Below, piece after piece: positions 1-5,466 of a DNA stretch of 6,081 bases. This stretch comes from Betaproteobacteria bacterium. Its GTDB lineage: Bacteria > Pseudomonadota > Gammaproteobacteria > Burkholderiales > SG8-39. Location of the stretch: NCBI GenBank assembly GCA_011391185.1, contig JAABRB010000220.1:1-6081 (forward strand), written 5' to 3'. The first letter of the stretch is position 1. Each line of letters starts with the position of its first letter. A model generated the notes under the pieces. That model was not told where the DNA came from and did no database searches. It was given only the letters and a program-made list of their open reading frames with translations. Both the position numbers and the translations under genes were made by a program.

Positions 1-1
1 G

Positions 2-115
2 CAACCGGTGTTCTATGCCGAGCCGCAACCGGCGCGGCCGCCCAAGAACCCCGCGGTCACGCAGCCCTTCGTCTTCGAATCCGGCAATCGGCCGAGCGGT
101 CGCGACGGCGGCTGA
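2..115 (+). CDS. C-terminal fragment of an unidentified protein (5' end outside window)
   Basis: An open frame enters from the left edge and ends at TGA 113-115 after 37 codons. The visible tail starts QPVFYAEPQPARPPKNPAV and ends in SGRDGG. It is rich in proline, glycine and charged residues and looks like a disordered C-terminal tail. Codon third positions are strongly G/C-biased in this frame, as in the well-supported genes here, which supports real coding. I do not recognise the family, because no domain or motif lies in the visible part. The next gene on the same strand starts 90 nt further on, so co-transcription is possible but not shown. Confidence 0.55.
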   Translation, partial: QPVFYAEPQPARPPKNPAVTQPFVFESGNRPSGRDGG

Positions 116-205
116 CAGGGCGCGCACCGCCGATTGGGGTAGCGCGCGGCACGCTGCGCGCGCGACAATGCGCGTTGACCTGATCGACCTCCGGGAAGAC
201 GCGCC
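116..205. other. Intergenic region with a GC hairpin ahead of the cinA-like gene
   Basis: Ninety bases separate the upstream stop from the next ATG. GCGCGC at 142-147 can pair with GCGCGC at 156-161 around an 8-nt loop. No T-run follows, so an intrinsic terminator is not well supported. GACAAT at 164-169 resembles a -10 hexamer at four of six positions, but no -35 box stands at the right distance. Just before the ATG, GGGAAG followed by 7 nt is a reasonable ribosome binding site. Everything except the ribosome binding site is weak. Confidence 0.25.
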
Positions 206-691
206 ATGGAATCGCTCACCGCGCTGGGCAGCGCTGTCGGATCACTACTCAAGGAGCGTGGGGAAACGCTCGCGGTCGCCGAGTCCTCTGCAGGCGGGAT
301 CATCAGCGCCGCGCTCGTCGCCGTGCCGGGGGCGTCCAAGTACTATCTGGGCGGCGGAATCGTCTACACCGCCGCGGGCCGCTTGGCGCTGCTGGGGATC
401 ACCCCGCAGGACATGGCGCACACCCGCTCGTCGACCGAACCTTTCGCGAAACTGCTCGCGCAGCGCGTGCGCGCCAATCTCGGCGCGACGTGGGGGCTCA
501 GCGAAACGGGCGCCAGCGGTCCGAGCGGGAATCGCTATGGCGACTCCGCCGGTCACGCATGCATCGCGGTTTGCGGTCCGGTCGAGGCGGTCATCACCCT
601 GGAGACGGGCAGCGCCGACCGGGAGGCCAATATGTGGGTCTACGCGCGCCGGGCGATCGAGCTGCTGGAATCCTGCATCCGCAAGGCGTGA
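206..691 (+). CDS. CinA-family protein, stand-alone C-terminal (PncC-like) domain
   Basis: The 161-residue product matches the C-terminal domain of CinA, the family that includes nicotinamide-nucleotide amidase (PncC), a cytosolic NAD-recycling enzyme that deamidates NMN. Family landmarks appear in order: AESSAGG at residues 25-31, PGASKYYLGGG at 41-51, and the ETGASGPSG loop at 100-108. The N-terminal molybdopterin-binding-like domain of full-length CinA is absent. The ATG at 206 is preceded by GGGAAG with 7-nt spacing. Several signature positions differ from textbook PncC: AESCTGG reads AESSAGG, and the YSNxxK segment reads YTAAGR at 54-59, so the usual lysine is arginine. Similar AESS/GNRYGD variants recur in proteobacteria as I recall, so this looks like a subfamily trait. 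Fold and family are secure; amidase activity is uncertain. The gene converges on the class II aldolase gene. Confidence 0.85.
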   Translation: MESLTALGSAVGSLLKERGETLAVAESSAGGIISAALVAVPGASKYYLGGGIVYTAAGRLALLGITPQDMAHTRSSTEPFAKLLAQRVRANLGATWGLSETGASGPSGNRYGDSAGHACIAVCGPVEAVITLETGSADREANMWVYARRAIELLESCIRKA

Positions 692-718
692 CGCCGCGCG
701 ATGCCCCGCGGGTCGGCG
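692..718. terminator. GC-rich stem-loop between convergent stops (possible bidirectional terminator)
   Basis: The 29-nt gap between the stop of the cinA-like gene and the stop of the opposing aldolase gene can fold almost end to end. CGCCG (692-696) pairs with CGGCG (714-718). CGCG (697-700) pairs with CGCG (707-710) around the loop ATGCCC, with GGT bulged on the 3' side. No T-tract follows on either strand, so it departs from a classical intrinsic terminator. The position between convergent genes is what makes the role plausible. Confidence 0.3.
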
Positions 719-720
719 AC

Positions 721-1488
721 TCAGTCGGCGTACCCCGGCATCTCGCGATCGAGCACCCGCAGCATCGCTTCGAAGTACAGGCGATCGCGCTCCGGGCGTG
801 GATGACGATCGTTCTCGGGCGGCGCCTGCACCCGCGCGACGATCTCGTCCGAAAGCACTTCGAGCGGCTGGCCGGTGCTCATCGCCAGCACCTGCGTGCG
901 GCACACACGCTCGAGCTTGTAGAGCCGCCGGGAGGCCTGCGCGATCGTGTCGCCCGCCACGAGCACGCCGTGATTCTTCATGAAGAGGACCTGCTTGTCG
1001 CCGAGACGCCGCGCCAGCCGCTCGCCCTCTTCCAGCGTATCCGCGGTCCCGGTGTAGGTGTCGTCGTAGGCGACGTGGTGGTGAAAGAACGCCGCGGTCT
1101 GGTTGACCGGCAGGAGGCGATTGTTCTTCAAGCTGTTGAGCGCGACCGCCCAGGTCTGGTGCGTGTGCATGACCACGCGCGCGCCGCAGATACGGTGGAT
1201 CGGCGCGTGAATGCATTGCGCCGAGAGCTCCACGACGCCTTCACCCTCGAGGGTTGCACCGGACTCGTCGAACACGATCATGTCGCTCGCCCGCGCCTCC
1301 GACCAGTGCAGGCCGAAGGGAAGAATCAGGTAGCGGTCGTCGCAGCCGGGCACGGTGACCGTGAAGTGATTGTCGATGCCTTCCTCCAACTCGTGCAGAA
1401 CGGCCAGGCGGTGCGCGGCGGCAAGGTGGACCTTCGCCTGCGTGACGGGATCGGCGGCGCGCAGGGACGACAGCGGATGGACGGACAT
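721..1488 (-). CDS. Class II aldolase/adducin-family protein
   Basis: The 255-residue product has the class II aldolase/adducin fold, typical of zinc-dependent sugar-phosphate aldolases, epimerases and related cytosolic enzymes. The metal-binding HTH motif is at residues 108-110 and the third histidine lies in KNHG (H173). An N-terminal segment around EEGIDNHFTVTVPG (35-48) corresponds to the loop that usually carries the N-H-S/T substrate motif. Where fuculose aldolases have a catalytic glutamate shortly before the HTH motif, this protein reads SAQCIH (89-94), so that residue is missing, as in adducin-like members. I chose ATG 1488 because GAAAGG lies 6 nt upstream. A 31-residue in-frame extension from 1581 is basic and not family-like. 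The pirin gene lies 123 nt upstream on the same strand, so co-transcription is possible. The substrate cannot be assigned; the role could be aldolase, decarboxylase or non-catalytic. Confidence 0.88.
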   Translation of the reverse strand: MSVHPLSSLRAADPVTQAKVHLAAAHRLAVLHELEEGIDNHFTVTVPGCDDRYLILPFGLHWSEARASDMIVFDESGATLEGEGVVELSAQCIHAPIHRICGARVVMHTHQTWAVALNSLKNNRLLPVNQTAAFFHHHVAYDDTYTGTADTLEEGERLARRLGDKQVLFMKNHGVLVAGDTIAQASRRLYKLERVCRTQVLAMSTGQPLEVLSDEIVARVQAPPENDRHPRPERDRLYFEAMLRVLDREMPGYAD

Positions 1489-1611
1489 GGCGGACCTTTC
1501 GGGATCGGTCGTTCGGGTGCGCGAAACGAGAATCGGCGCACGGAGCACGCCCATCATCCGCCCGCCCGCGGCCCGGCGCAACTCCGGGGTGGGGGGACAT
1601 GAGGCGACCGG

Positions 1612-2472
1612 TCAGGCGGCTCCGGTCAACGCGCCGCTGCGGTAGTCCTGGATCGCCTGCTCGATCTCCGCGGCGGTGTTCATCACGAACGGGCCGTACT
1701 GCACGACCGGTTCGCCCAGCGGCCGGCCGGCACCGAGCAGGAACCGTGCGCCGTGCGCGCCGGCCGTGAGTTCGATGGTGTCGCCCGCCGAGAGAAACCC
1801 GGCGCAATGCGCAGCGAGCGCCGTGCCGGCGGCGCCGATGATCAGGCTGCCTTCGTAGGGATAAAGGAACGCACTGTGTCCGGGCGGCAACGGATGCGCA
1901 AAACGCGCGCCAGGGGGCAGTTCGACGTCGATGAGCAGTGGCTCCGTGGCAAGACCCTGCACCGGACCGGCAAAGGTCGTCTCGCCCGCCACGGCATCGC
2001 CTGCGATCACCTTCACGCGGCCACCGGCGGGCAGCGCGGCAGCGGGAATCCCGGCGGCGGGAATATCACGGTAGCTCGCGGGCTTCAGCTTCTCGCGCGC
2101 CGGCAGATTGATCCAGAGCTGGAAGCCGCGCAGCCGGCCGCGCTCCTGCTGCGGCATCTCGGAATGGATGACGCCGCGCCCGGCGGTCATCCACTGCACG
2201 CCGCCCGGGCCGAGGAGGCCGCGGTTGCCGAGGTGGTCCTCGTGCAGCAGTTGACCCTCGAGCATGTAGGTGCAGGTCTCGAAACCACGGTGCGGGTGCG
2301 CCGGGAAACCGGCGACGTAGCCCTCGGGATCGTCCGATCCGAACTCGGCCAGGCTGAGGAACGGATCGAGCCGCGCGTTCTCGCTGCTGCCCAGACTGCG
2401 CAGCAGGCGCACACCGGCGCCGTCGGTTGCCGCGACCGCGGAGATGGTTCGTGCAAGCGTACGCGCCGCCAC
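1612..2472 (-). CDS. Pirin-family bicupin protein (GTG start)
   Basis: The 286-residue product is a pirin-family protein with two cupin domains. The N-terminal cupin contains HPHRGFE (59-65) and HSEMP (103-107), which supply the expected three histidines and one glutamate for a metal site (H59, H61, H103, E105, by analogy with human pirin). The C-terminal cupin spans roughly residues 170-255 and is followed by the conserved RPLGEPVVQYGPFVMN stretch (250-265). Bacterial pirins are cytosolic and variously reported as quercetin dioxygenases or redox-linked regulators; the role here is unknown. No ATG exists near the conserved start, so the GTG at 2472 is inferred, giving MAARTLARTISAV. The frame stays open upstream to an ATG at 2820, but that stretch is Cys/Arg/Ser-rich and unlike pirin. 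The ribosome binding site is weak (GGA 8 nt upstream), which fits coupling to the small ORF ending 4 nt before. Confidence 0.9.
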   Translation of the reverse strand: MAARTLARTISAVAATDGAGVRLLRSLGSSENARLDPFLSLAEFGSDDPEGYVAGFPAHPHRGFETCTYMLEGQLLHEDHLGNRGLLGPGGVQWMTAGRGVIHSEMPQQERGRLRGFQLWINLPAREKLKPASYRDIPAAGIPAAALPAGGRVKVIAGDAVAGETTFAGPVQGLATEPLLIDVELPPGARFAHPLPPGHSAFLYPYEGSLIIGAAGTALAAHCAGFLSAGDTIELTAGAHGARFLLGAGRPLGEPVVQYGPFVMNTAAEIEQAIQDYRSGALTGAA

Positions 2473-2476
2473 CGCT

Positions 2477-2623
2477 TCAGTCCGCGACTCGTTCCACGTC
2501 GAGCACCGCGCGCACTGTCGCGCCGCCGCCGTCGCAAGTCGGCGACGGCACGTACCGCGGGAGCAGGGGCGCGATAGCGAGCTTGTGCATGGGCAACTGG
2601 GTGGCGTGCAGGGAAATCGCCAC
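2477..2623 (-). CDS. Possible 48-residue small ORF immediately upstream of pirin
   Basis: A frame starting at GTG 2623, or at an internal ATG 2590 giving 37 residues, ends with TGA at 2477-2479, only 4 nt before the inferred pirin GTG. The product from the internal ATG starts MHKLAIAPLLPRYVPSP and ends in LDVERVAD. Third positions are overwhelmingly G/C while second positions are mixed, the pattern of real genes in this GC-rich DNA. No strong ribosome binding site precedes either start. I recognise no family. It could be a leader peptide coupled to pirin translation, a gene remnant, or chance. The same frame stays open further upstream into the region antisense to the Mrr-like gene, which weakens the case. 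Confidence 0.3.
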   Translation of the reverse strand: MAISLHATQLPMHKLAIAPLLPRYVPSPTCDGGGATVRAVLDVERVAD

Positions 2624-2728
2624 CAGTGTACCGCGACCCCAAGGATGAAATGGATCTCCGCATGCGCGACACGCCGAGATTGCGTAATGTAACGACTTGT
2701 CCCAGCGATCGCGAGAAGGCCAGGAAGC
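2624..2728. promoter_or_regulatory. Divergent intergenic region between the pirin unit and the Mrr-like/rtcB unit
   Basis: About 105 bases lie between the possible small ORF and the rightward membrane-protein gene, and transcription must diverge from here. The middle part, around 2681-2700, is the most AT-rich (ATTGCGTAATGTAACGACTT). It yields only partial -10 matches on both strands, and I could not place a convincing -35/-10 pair. The 8-bp palindrome GCGATCGC occurs once at 2705-2712. AAGG at 2716-2719, 9 nt before the ATG at 2729, is the likely ribosome binding site. Promoters are expected here from gene orientation rather than from clear motifs. Confidence 0.35.
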
Positions 2729-3298
2729 ATGAAGTTCCGGATGCACGAGAATTCGCTGTTTGCGGTCCTGCTGCGCTCGCAATGGTGGATCAGTTTCGCA
2801 ATTGCAGCCGCGATCATCACGGTGGTGGCGTTCTTCCTGCCGCCCGCCTACGCAGTGTTCGCCAGTCTGCCGTTCCTGGGGATCGGGAGCATCGTCGCCT
2901 GGCGCCAGCTGCGCGCGCCGAGTGCCAAGCGGATCGAACGGACGCTCGAGGCGGTGCGCGCGATGTCGTGGAACGATTTCTCCGGCGCCCTGGAAGACGC
3001 TTTCCGCCGCGACGGGTATGTCGTGAGTCGGATCAACGGCGCTGTCGCCGATTTCGAGATGACCAAGGCGGGGCGCACCGCGCTGGTTGCCTGCAAGCGC
3101 TGGAAAGTCGCGCGCACCGGTGTCGAGCCGCTGCGCGAGCTCGATGCGGCCCGGCGCGAGCGCGACGCGCACGAGTGCATCTATGTCGCGACGGGCGAGT
3201 TCAGCGACGGTGCGCGCGCCTTTGCCACCGAAAAGAAGATTCGCGTCGTGCACGTTGCAGAGCTCGCGAAGCTGCTGCCGCGGGCCGGGCGCCGGTAG
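2729..3298 (+). CDS. Membrane-anchored Mrr-like restriction-endonuclease-fold protein
   Basis: The 189-residue product starts with two hydrophobic segments (about residues 19-38 and 40-58), predicted to form a membrane hairpin. A cytosolic domain resembling the Mrr/PD-(D/E)xK nuclease fold follows (about 75-185). It begins with an alpha helix around MSWNDFSGALEDAFRRDGY (79-97), continues through D108 in AVADFEM, and reaches the CKRWK strand at 122-126. In Mrr enzymes the second half of the active site is usually (E/Q)xK; here it is A121-C122-K123, so the acidic/amide residue is missing. Cleavage activity is therefore doubtful, and the domain may bind DNA without cutting. ATG 2729 is preceded by AAGG with 9-nt spacing; a second ATG at 2741 is possible. 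rtcB follows after 17 nt on the same strand, so a shared transcript is likely. Fold assignment is fairly secure; function is not known. Confidence 0.75.
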   Translation: MKFRMHENSLFAVLLRSQWWISFAIAAAIITVVAFFLPPAYAVFASLPFLGIGSIVAWRQLRAPSAKRIERTLEAVRAMSWNDFSGALEDAFRRDGYVVSRINGAVADFEMTKAGRTALVACKRWKVARTGVEPLRELDAARRERDAHECIYVATGEFSDGARAFATEKKIRVVHVAELAKLLPRAGRR

Positions 3299-3315
3299 GC
3301 CGCGCCGAAGTGGCG

Positions 3316-4509
3316 ATGGACAACGTGAAGATGTGGACCGCGGGCGTGCCGGTGGAGCCGGACGCATTCAAGCAGATCGCGAACATCGCGTCGCTGCCGA
3401 TCCTCGGCGGGCACGTCGCGATCATGCCGGACGTGCACATCGGCAAGGGTGCGACCGTGGGCAGCGTGATTCCGACCCGGGGCGCGATCATTCCCTCGGC
3501 GGTAGGCGTCGACATCGGCTGCGGGATGATGGCGGTGCGCACCACGCTCGCCGCGACCGACCTCCCCGACTCGCTGAGGGCGATCCGCGCGCAGATCGAG
3601 CGCGACGTGCCGGTCGGCTTCAATGCGCACGACGAACCGGTGAGCGTCAGCGGGCACGGTCTGTCGGGCATCGCCATTCACCGCCGCATCAAGGCGCTGA
3701 AGGCGCGCTACGAGACCGTGCGCATCGTGGACCGCATCGCCAAATTCGATCACGCGCGCGTGTGGCGCCAGATCGGCACGCTCGGCGGTGGCAACCACTT
3801 CATCGAGCTCTGCCTGGACGAGCGCCAGCAGGTGTGGGTGATGCTGCATTCGGGCAGCCGCAACGTCGGCAATAACATCGGCCAGGTGGCAATCGCAACG
3901 GCGCGCCGGCTGGCCGAGCGCGAGAACGTTCACCTACCCGATCGCGACCTCGCGTGGCTGTCCGAGGGATCGCCGGAATTCGACGAGTACGTCGAGGGAC
4001 TGCTGTGGGCGCAGGATTACGCCGCGCTCAACCGCGACACGATGATGCATCTCGTGCTCCAGGCGCTCGCGCGCTTTTTCCCGGGCGAGATCGTGGTCGA
4101 GGAGTCGGCGGTGAACTGCCACCACAACTACGCCAGCCGCGAGGAGCATTTCGGATCGGCGGTGTGGATCACGCGGAAGGGCGCGGTATCGGCGCGTGCG
4201 GGCGAGCTCGGCATCGTTCCGGGCAGCATGGGCACGAAGTCGTACATCGTGCGCGGCAAGGGTCACGCCGCGGCGTATCACTCCTGCAGTCACGGCGCAG
4301 GGCGACGCATGTCACGCGGCGAAGCCAAGCGTCGCTACTCGCGGGACGACCTGGTCGCGCAGACTTCCGGGGTGGAGTGCCGCAAGGATTCAGGCGTGCT
4401 CGACGAGTTGCCGGCCGCTTACAAGGACGTTGATGCAGTCATGGCCGCGCAGACCGATCTCGTCGAAGTCGTGCACACGCTCAAGCAGGTGCTGTGCGTG
4501 AAGGGCTGA
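3316..4509 (+). CDS. rtcB: RNA-splicing ligase RtcB (3'-phosphate/5'-hydroxyl RNA ligase)
   Basis: The 397-residue product aligns by eye with E. coli RtcB (408 aa) nearly end to end. RtcB is a GTP- and Mn2+-dependent cytosolic enzyme that joins 2',3'-cyclic-phosphate or 3'-phosphate RNA ends to 5'-OH ends in tRNA and RNA repair. Active-site landmarks are all present: D66 and C69 in VGVDIGCGM, N160-H161 in GGGNHFIE, H178 in LHSGSRN, the NCHHNY motif at 267-272, and H326 in CSHGAGR, the histidine that is guanylylated. The terminal CVKG is also intact. ATG 3316 is preceded by GAAG with 5-nt spacing. The N-terminus is about nine residues shorter than in E. coli, beginning just before the conserved VKMWTAGVPVE. 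It lies 17 nt after the Mrr-like gene, probably in the same operon. No rtcA, rtcR or archease gene is present in the window. The gene converges on parA with a 29-nt gap. Confidence 0.97.
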   Translation: MDNVKMWTAGVPVEPDAFKQIANIASLPILGGHVAIMPDVHIGKGATVGSVIPTRGAIIPSAVGVDIGCGMMAVRTTLAATDLPDSLRAIRAQIERDVPVGFNAHDEPVSVSGHGLSGIAIHRRIKALKARYETVRIVDRIAKFDHARVWRQIGTLGGGNHFIELCLDERQQVWVMLHSGSRNVGNNIGQVAIATARRLAERENVHLPDRDLAWLSEGSPEFDEYVEGLLWAQDYAALNRDTMMHLVLQALARFFPGEIVVEESAVNCHHNYASREEHFGSAVWITRKGAVSARAGELGIVPGSMGTKSYIVRGKGHAAAYHSCSHGAGRRMSRGEAKRRYSRDDLVAQTSGVECRKDSGVLDELPAAYKDVDAVMAAQTDLVEVVHTLKQVLCVKG

Positions 4510-4538
4510 GCATTCTGCCCCGGGTGCACGGTTCCGCG

Positions 4539-5261
4539 CTACAGAAGAGCGGCTTGCCTCCGCACCGCAGAGAGATCCACGACTCTCCGGTCGTTCATGA
4601 TCGCACTGGGCGCCATGTGACCGTCGAGCCATCGGATGACGGGAAGAAACTCTTCGCGCTCCGCGGCGGTGGCGATCGGATCCATCTCGAACACGCCCAC
4701 GCCCTGTTCGGCGGCGCGAATGTAGTTGTCCGAATCGCTGATGCGGGTGAGGAAGGGCAGGCTGAGCGAGCGCAGGAACCGCTCGAGCGGCTCGTACACG
4801 GGCATGGAGCTCCGCACCCGGTTGGCGACCACGGCGACCTTGATGTTGCGCGCGCGCACTCGCCCGAGCAGGAGCAGGTTCTTGAGGAAGTCCGCCGTCG
4901 CGTGGACGTCGATCGACGAGGGGCCGACAGGAATGACCACGGTGTCGGCCTTGGCCACGACGTCCTGCAACAGCAATCCTTTGACGCCCCCGGGGGCATC
5001 GAGGAGCTGGATATTGATGCTCGAAGGCACCCAGGTCTGCAGGCTGCGCAGCAGGTGCGGTTTCTGGGGCGTGCCGCTGGCCGCGTGAATGTGTGTCAGG
5101 TGCTGCGGACGCAGCTTGAGCCACTGCAGGCTGGACCCCTGCGGGTCGAAGTCCTGGATCGCGACTCGCGCGTTGGCCGCAGCATAGTAGCTGGCAATGT
5201 TGGTCGTGACGGTCGTCTTTCCGCAACCGCCCTTCGAGTTGATGACCAGTATCGTTCGCAT
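4539..5261 (-). CDS. ParA-family (deviant Walker A) ATPase, no ParB partner in window
   Basis: The 240-residue product is a ParA/MinD-superfamily ATPase, a class that dimerises on ATP and positions DNA or protein complexes in the cell. The deviant Walker A motif KGGCGKTT covers residues 10-17, including the signature lysine K10. QDFDPQGSS (36-44) is the switch I region, LLDAPGG (87-92) the Walker B/switch II region, and NRVR (147-150) the adenine-contacting motif. All ATPase motifs are intact. There is no N-terminal DNA-binding extension, so it is the short type. ATG 5261 has a good ribosome binding site, AAGGG with 5-nt spacing. Neighbours are rtcB (convergent) and an aldo/keto reductase (divergent). 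Neither parB nor a full parS site is visible, which suggests an orphan chromosomal ParA; the cargo is unknown. A sigma-54-like promoter candidate lies upstream. Confidence 0.92.
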   Translation of the reverse strand: MRTILVINSKGGCGKTTVTTNIASYYAAANARVAIQDFDPQGSSLQWLKLRPQHLTHIHAASGTPQKPHLLRSLQTWVPSSINIQLLDAPGGVKGLLLQDVVAKADTVVIPVGPSSIDVHATADFLKNLLLLGRVRARNIKVAVVANRVRSSMPVYEPLERFLRSLSLPFLTRISDSDNYIRAAEQGVGVFEMDPIATAAEREEFLPVIRWLDGHMAPSAIMNDRRVVDLSAVRRQAALL

Positions 5262-5297
5262 GCCCGCCCTTGGTCTGTCGTGTGATGCGGATGTCTA

Positions 5298-5313
5298 AGC
5301 AGTAGTTATGCCA
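5298..5313 (-). promoter_or_regulatory. Candidate sigma-54 (-24/-12) promoter for the parA-like gene
   Basis: Read on the minus strand, TGGCAT-AACTA-CTGCT fits the sigma-54 consensus TGGCAC-N5-TTGCW. It matches five of six bases in the -24 box and four of five in the -12 box, and the invariant GG and GC doublets have the required spacing. The predicted start would be near 5287, giving a leader of about 26 nt that includes the ribosome binding site. No better sigma-70 pair was found on this strand in the gap. No enhancer-binding regulator gene or clear enhancer repeat is seen nearby, so this is a motif match only. Confidence 0.3.
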
Positions 5314-5454
5314 ATTTTCCTTATGTTTCATCGCGGTGGGTGTGTGTATGTCACAGGTCCGGCCGGCTCGTTCGGCGTCTGCCGCGAGGTGTGACGCAGT
5401 TCTCGGCGGCAGCGCCCGGCGCCGGTGCGGGCGACCGGAATGCCGGGACCGTTA

Positions 5455-5460
5455 TATAGT
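5455..5460 (+). promoter_or_regulatory. -10-like hexamer directly before the aldo/keto reductase start
   Basis: TATAGT at 5455-5460 matches TATAAT at five of six positions and stands out in very GC-rich DNA. A start site about 7 nt downstream would fall on or next to the ATG at 5467, so the mRNA would be leaderless. This fits the absence of any purine-rich ribosome binding site before the ATG. The -35 region (about 5431-5437, GCGACCG) matches TTGACA poorly. Confidence 0.4.
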
Positions 5461-5466
5461 CCGCGC

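Larger units (their letters stand above)
5262..5466. other. Divergent intergenic region between parA-like gene and aldo/keto reductase
   Basis: The 205-bp gap contains the only clearly AT-rich patch in the window (about 5296-5330, including CCAATTTTCCTTATG), beside the parA gene. A short GT run (about 5338-5346) follows, and then a GC-rich stretch rich in GGCGCC-type sequence (about 5400-5450). It carries the candidate sigma-54 site on - and the -10-like hexamer next to the reductase start on +. No ORF in it looks coding. TGTTTCA at 5324-5330 resembles half of a parS site but lacks the other half. Confidence 0.5.

Noticed and set aside
15..983. Long + frame covering the cinA-like gene in another frame
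   Set aside because: The product is Arg/Ser/Pro/Ala-rich with no family features, and the cinA-like frame explains the region. It is a typical shadow frame in GC-rich DNA.
245..1216. Long - frame of 323 codons across cinA-like and aldolase genes
   Set aside because: It spans two recognised genes and their intergenic gap, has an Arg/Ala-rich composition and no motif.
1489..1581. N-terminal extension of the class II aldolase from ATG 1581
   Set aside because: The extra 31 residues are basic and not family-like, whereas ATG 1488 has a ribosome binding site and the expected start of the fold.
2705..2712. Palindrome GCGATCGC as an operator
   Set aside because: It is a single 8-bp palindrome with no second copy nearby, and chance is likely in GC-rich DNA.
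2473..2820. N-terminal extension of pirin from ATG 2820
   Set aside because: The added 116 residues are Cys/Arg/Ser-rich, overlap the divergent gene's start and do not resemble pirin. A GTG at 2472 gives the normal family length.
2626..3315. Upstream extension of the rtcB frame
   Set aside because: It overlaps the membrane-protein gene in another frame and has shadow-like composition. RtcB homology begins just after ATG 3316.
4510..4538. Terminator between rtcB and parA stops
   Set aside because: Only short palindromes such as GTGCAC and CCCGGG are present, with no stable stem-loop or T-tract on either strand.
5324..5330. TGTTTCA as a parS site near the parA gene
   Set aside because: Only one half of the parS palindrome matches. 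The following bases (TCGCGGTGG) do not form the complementary half.
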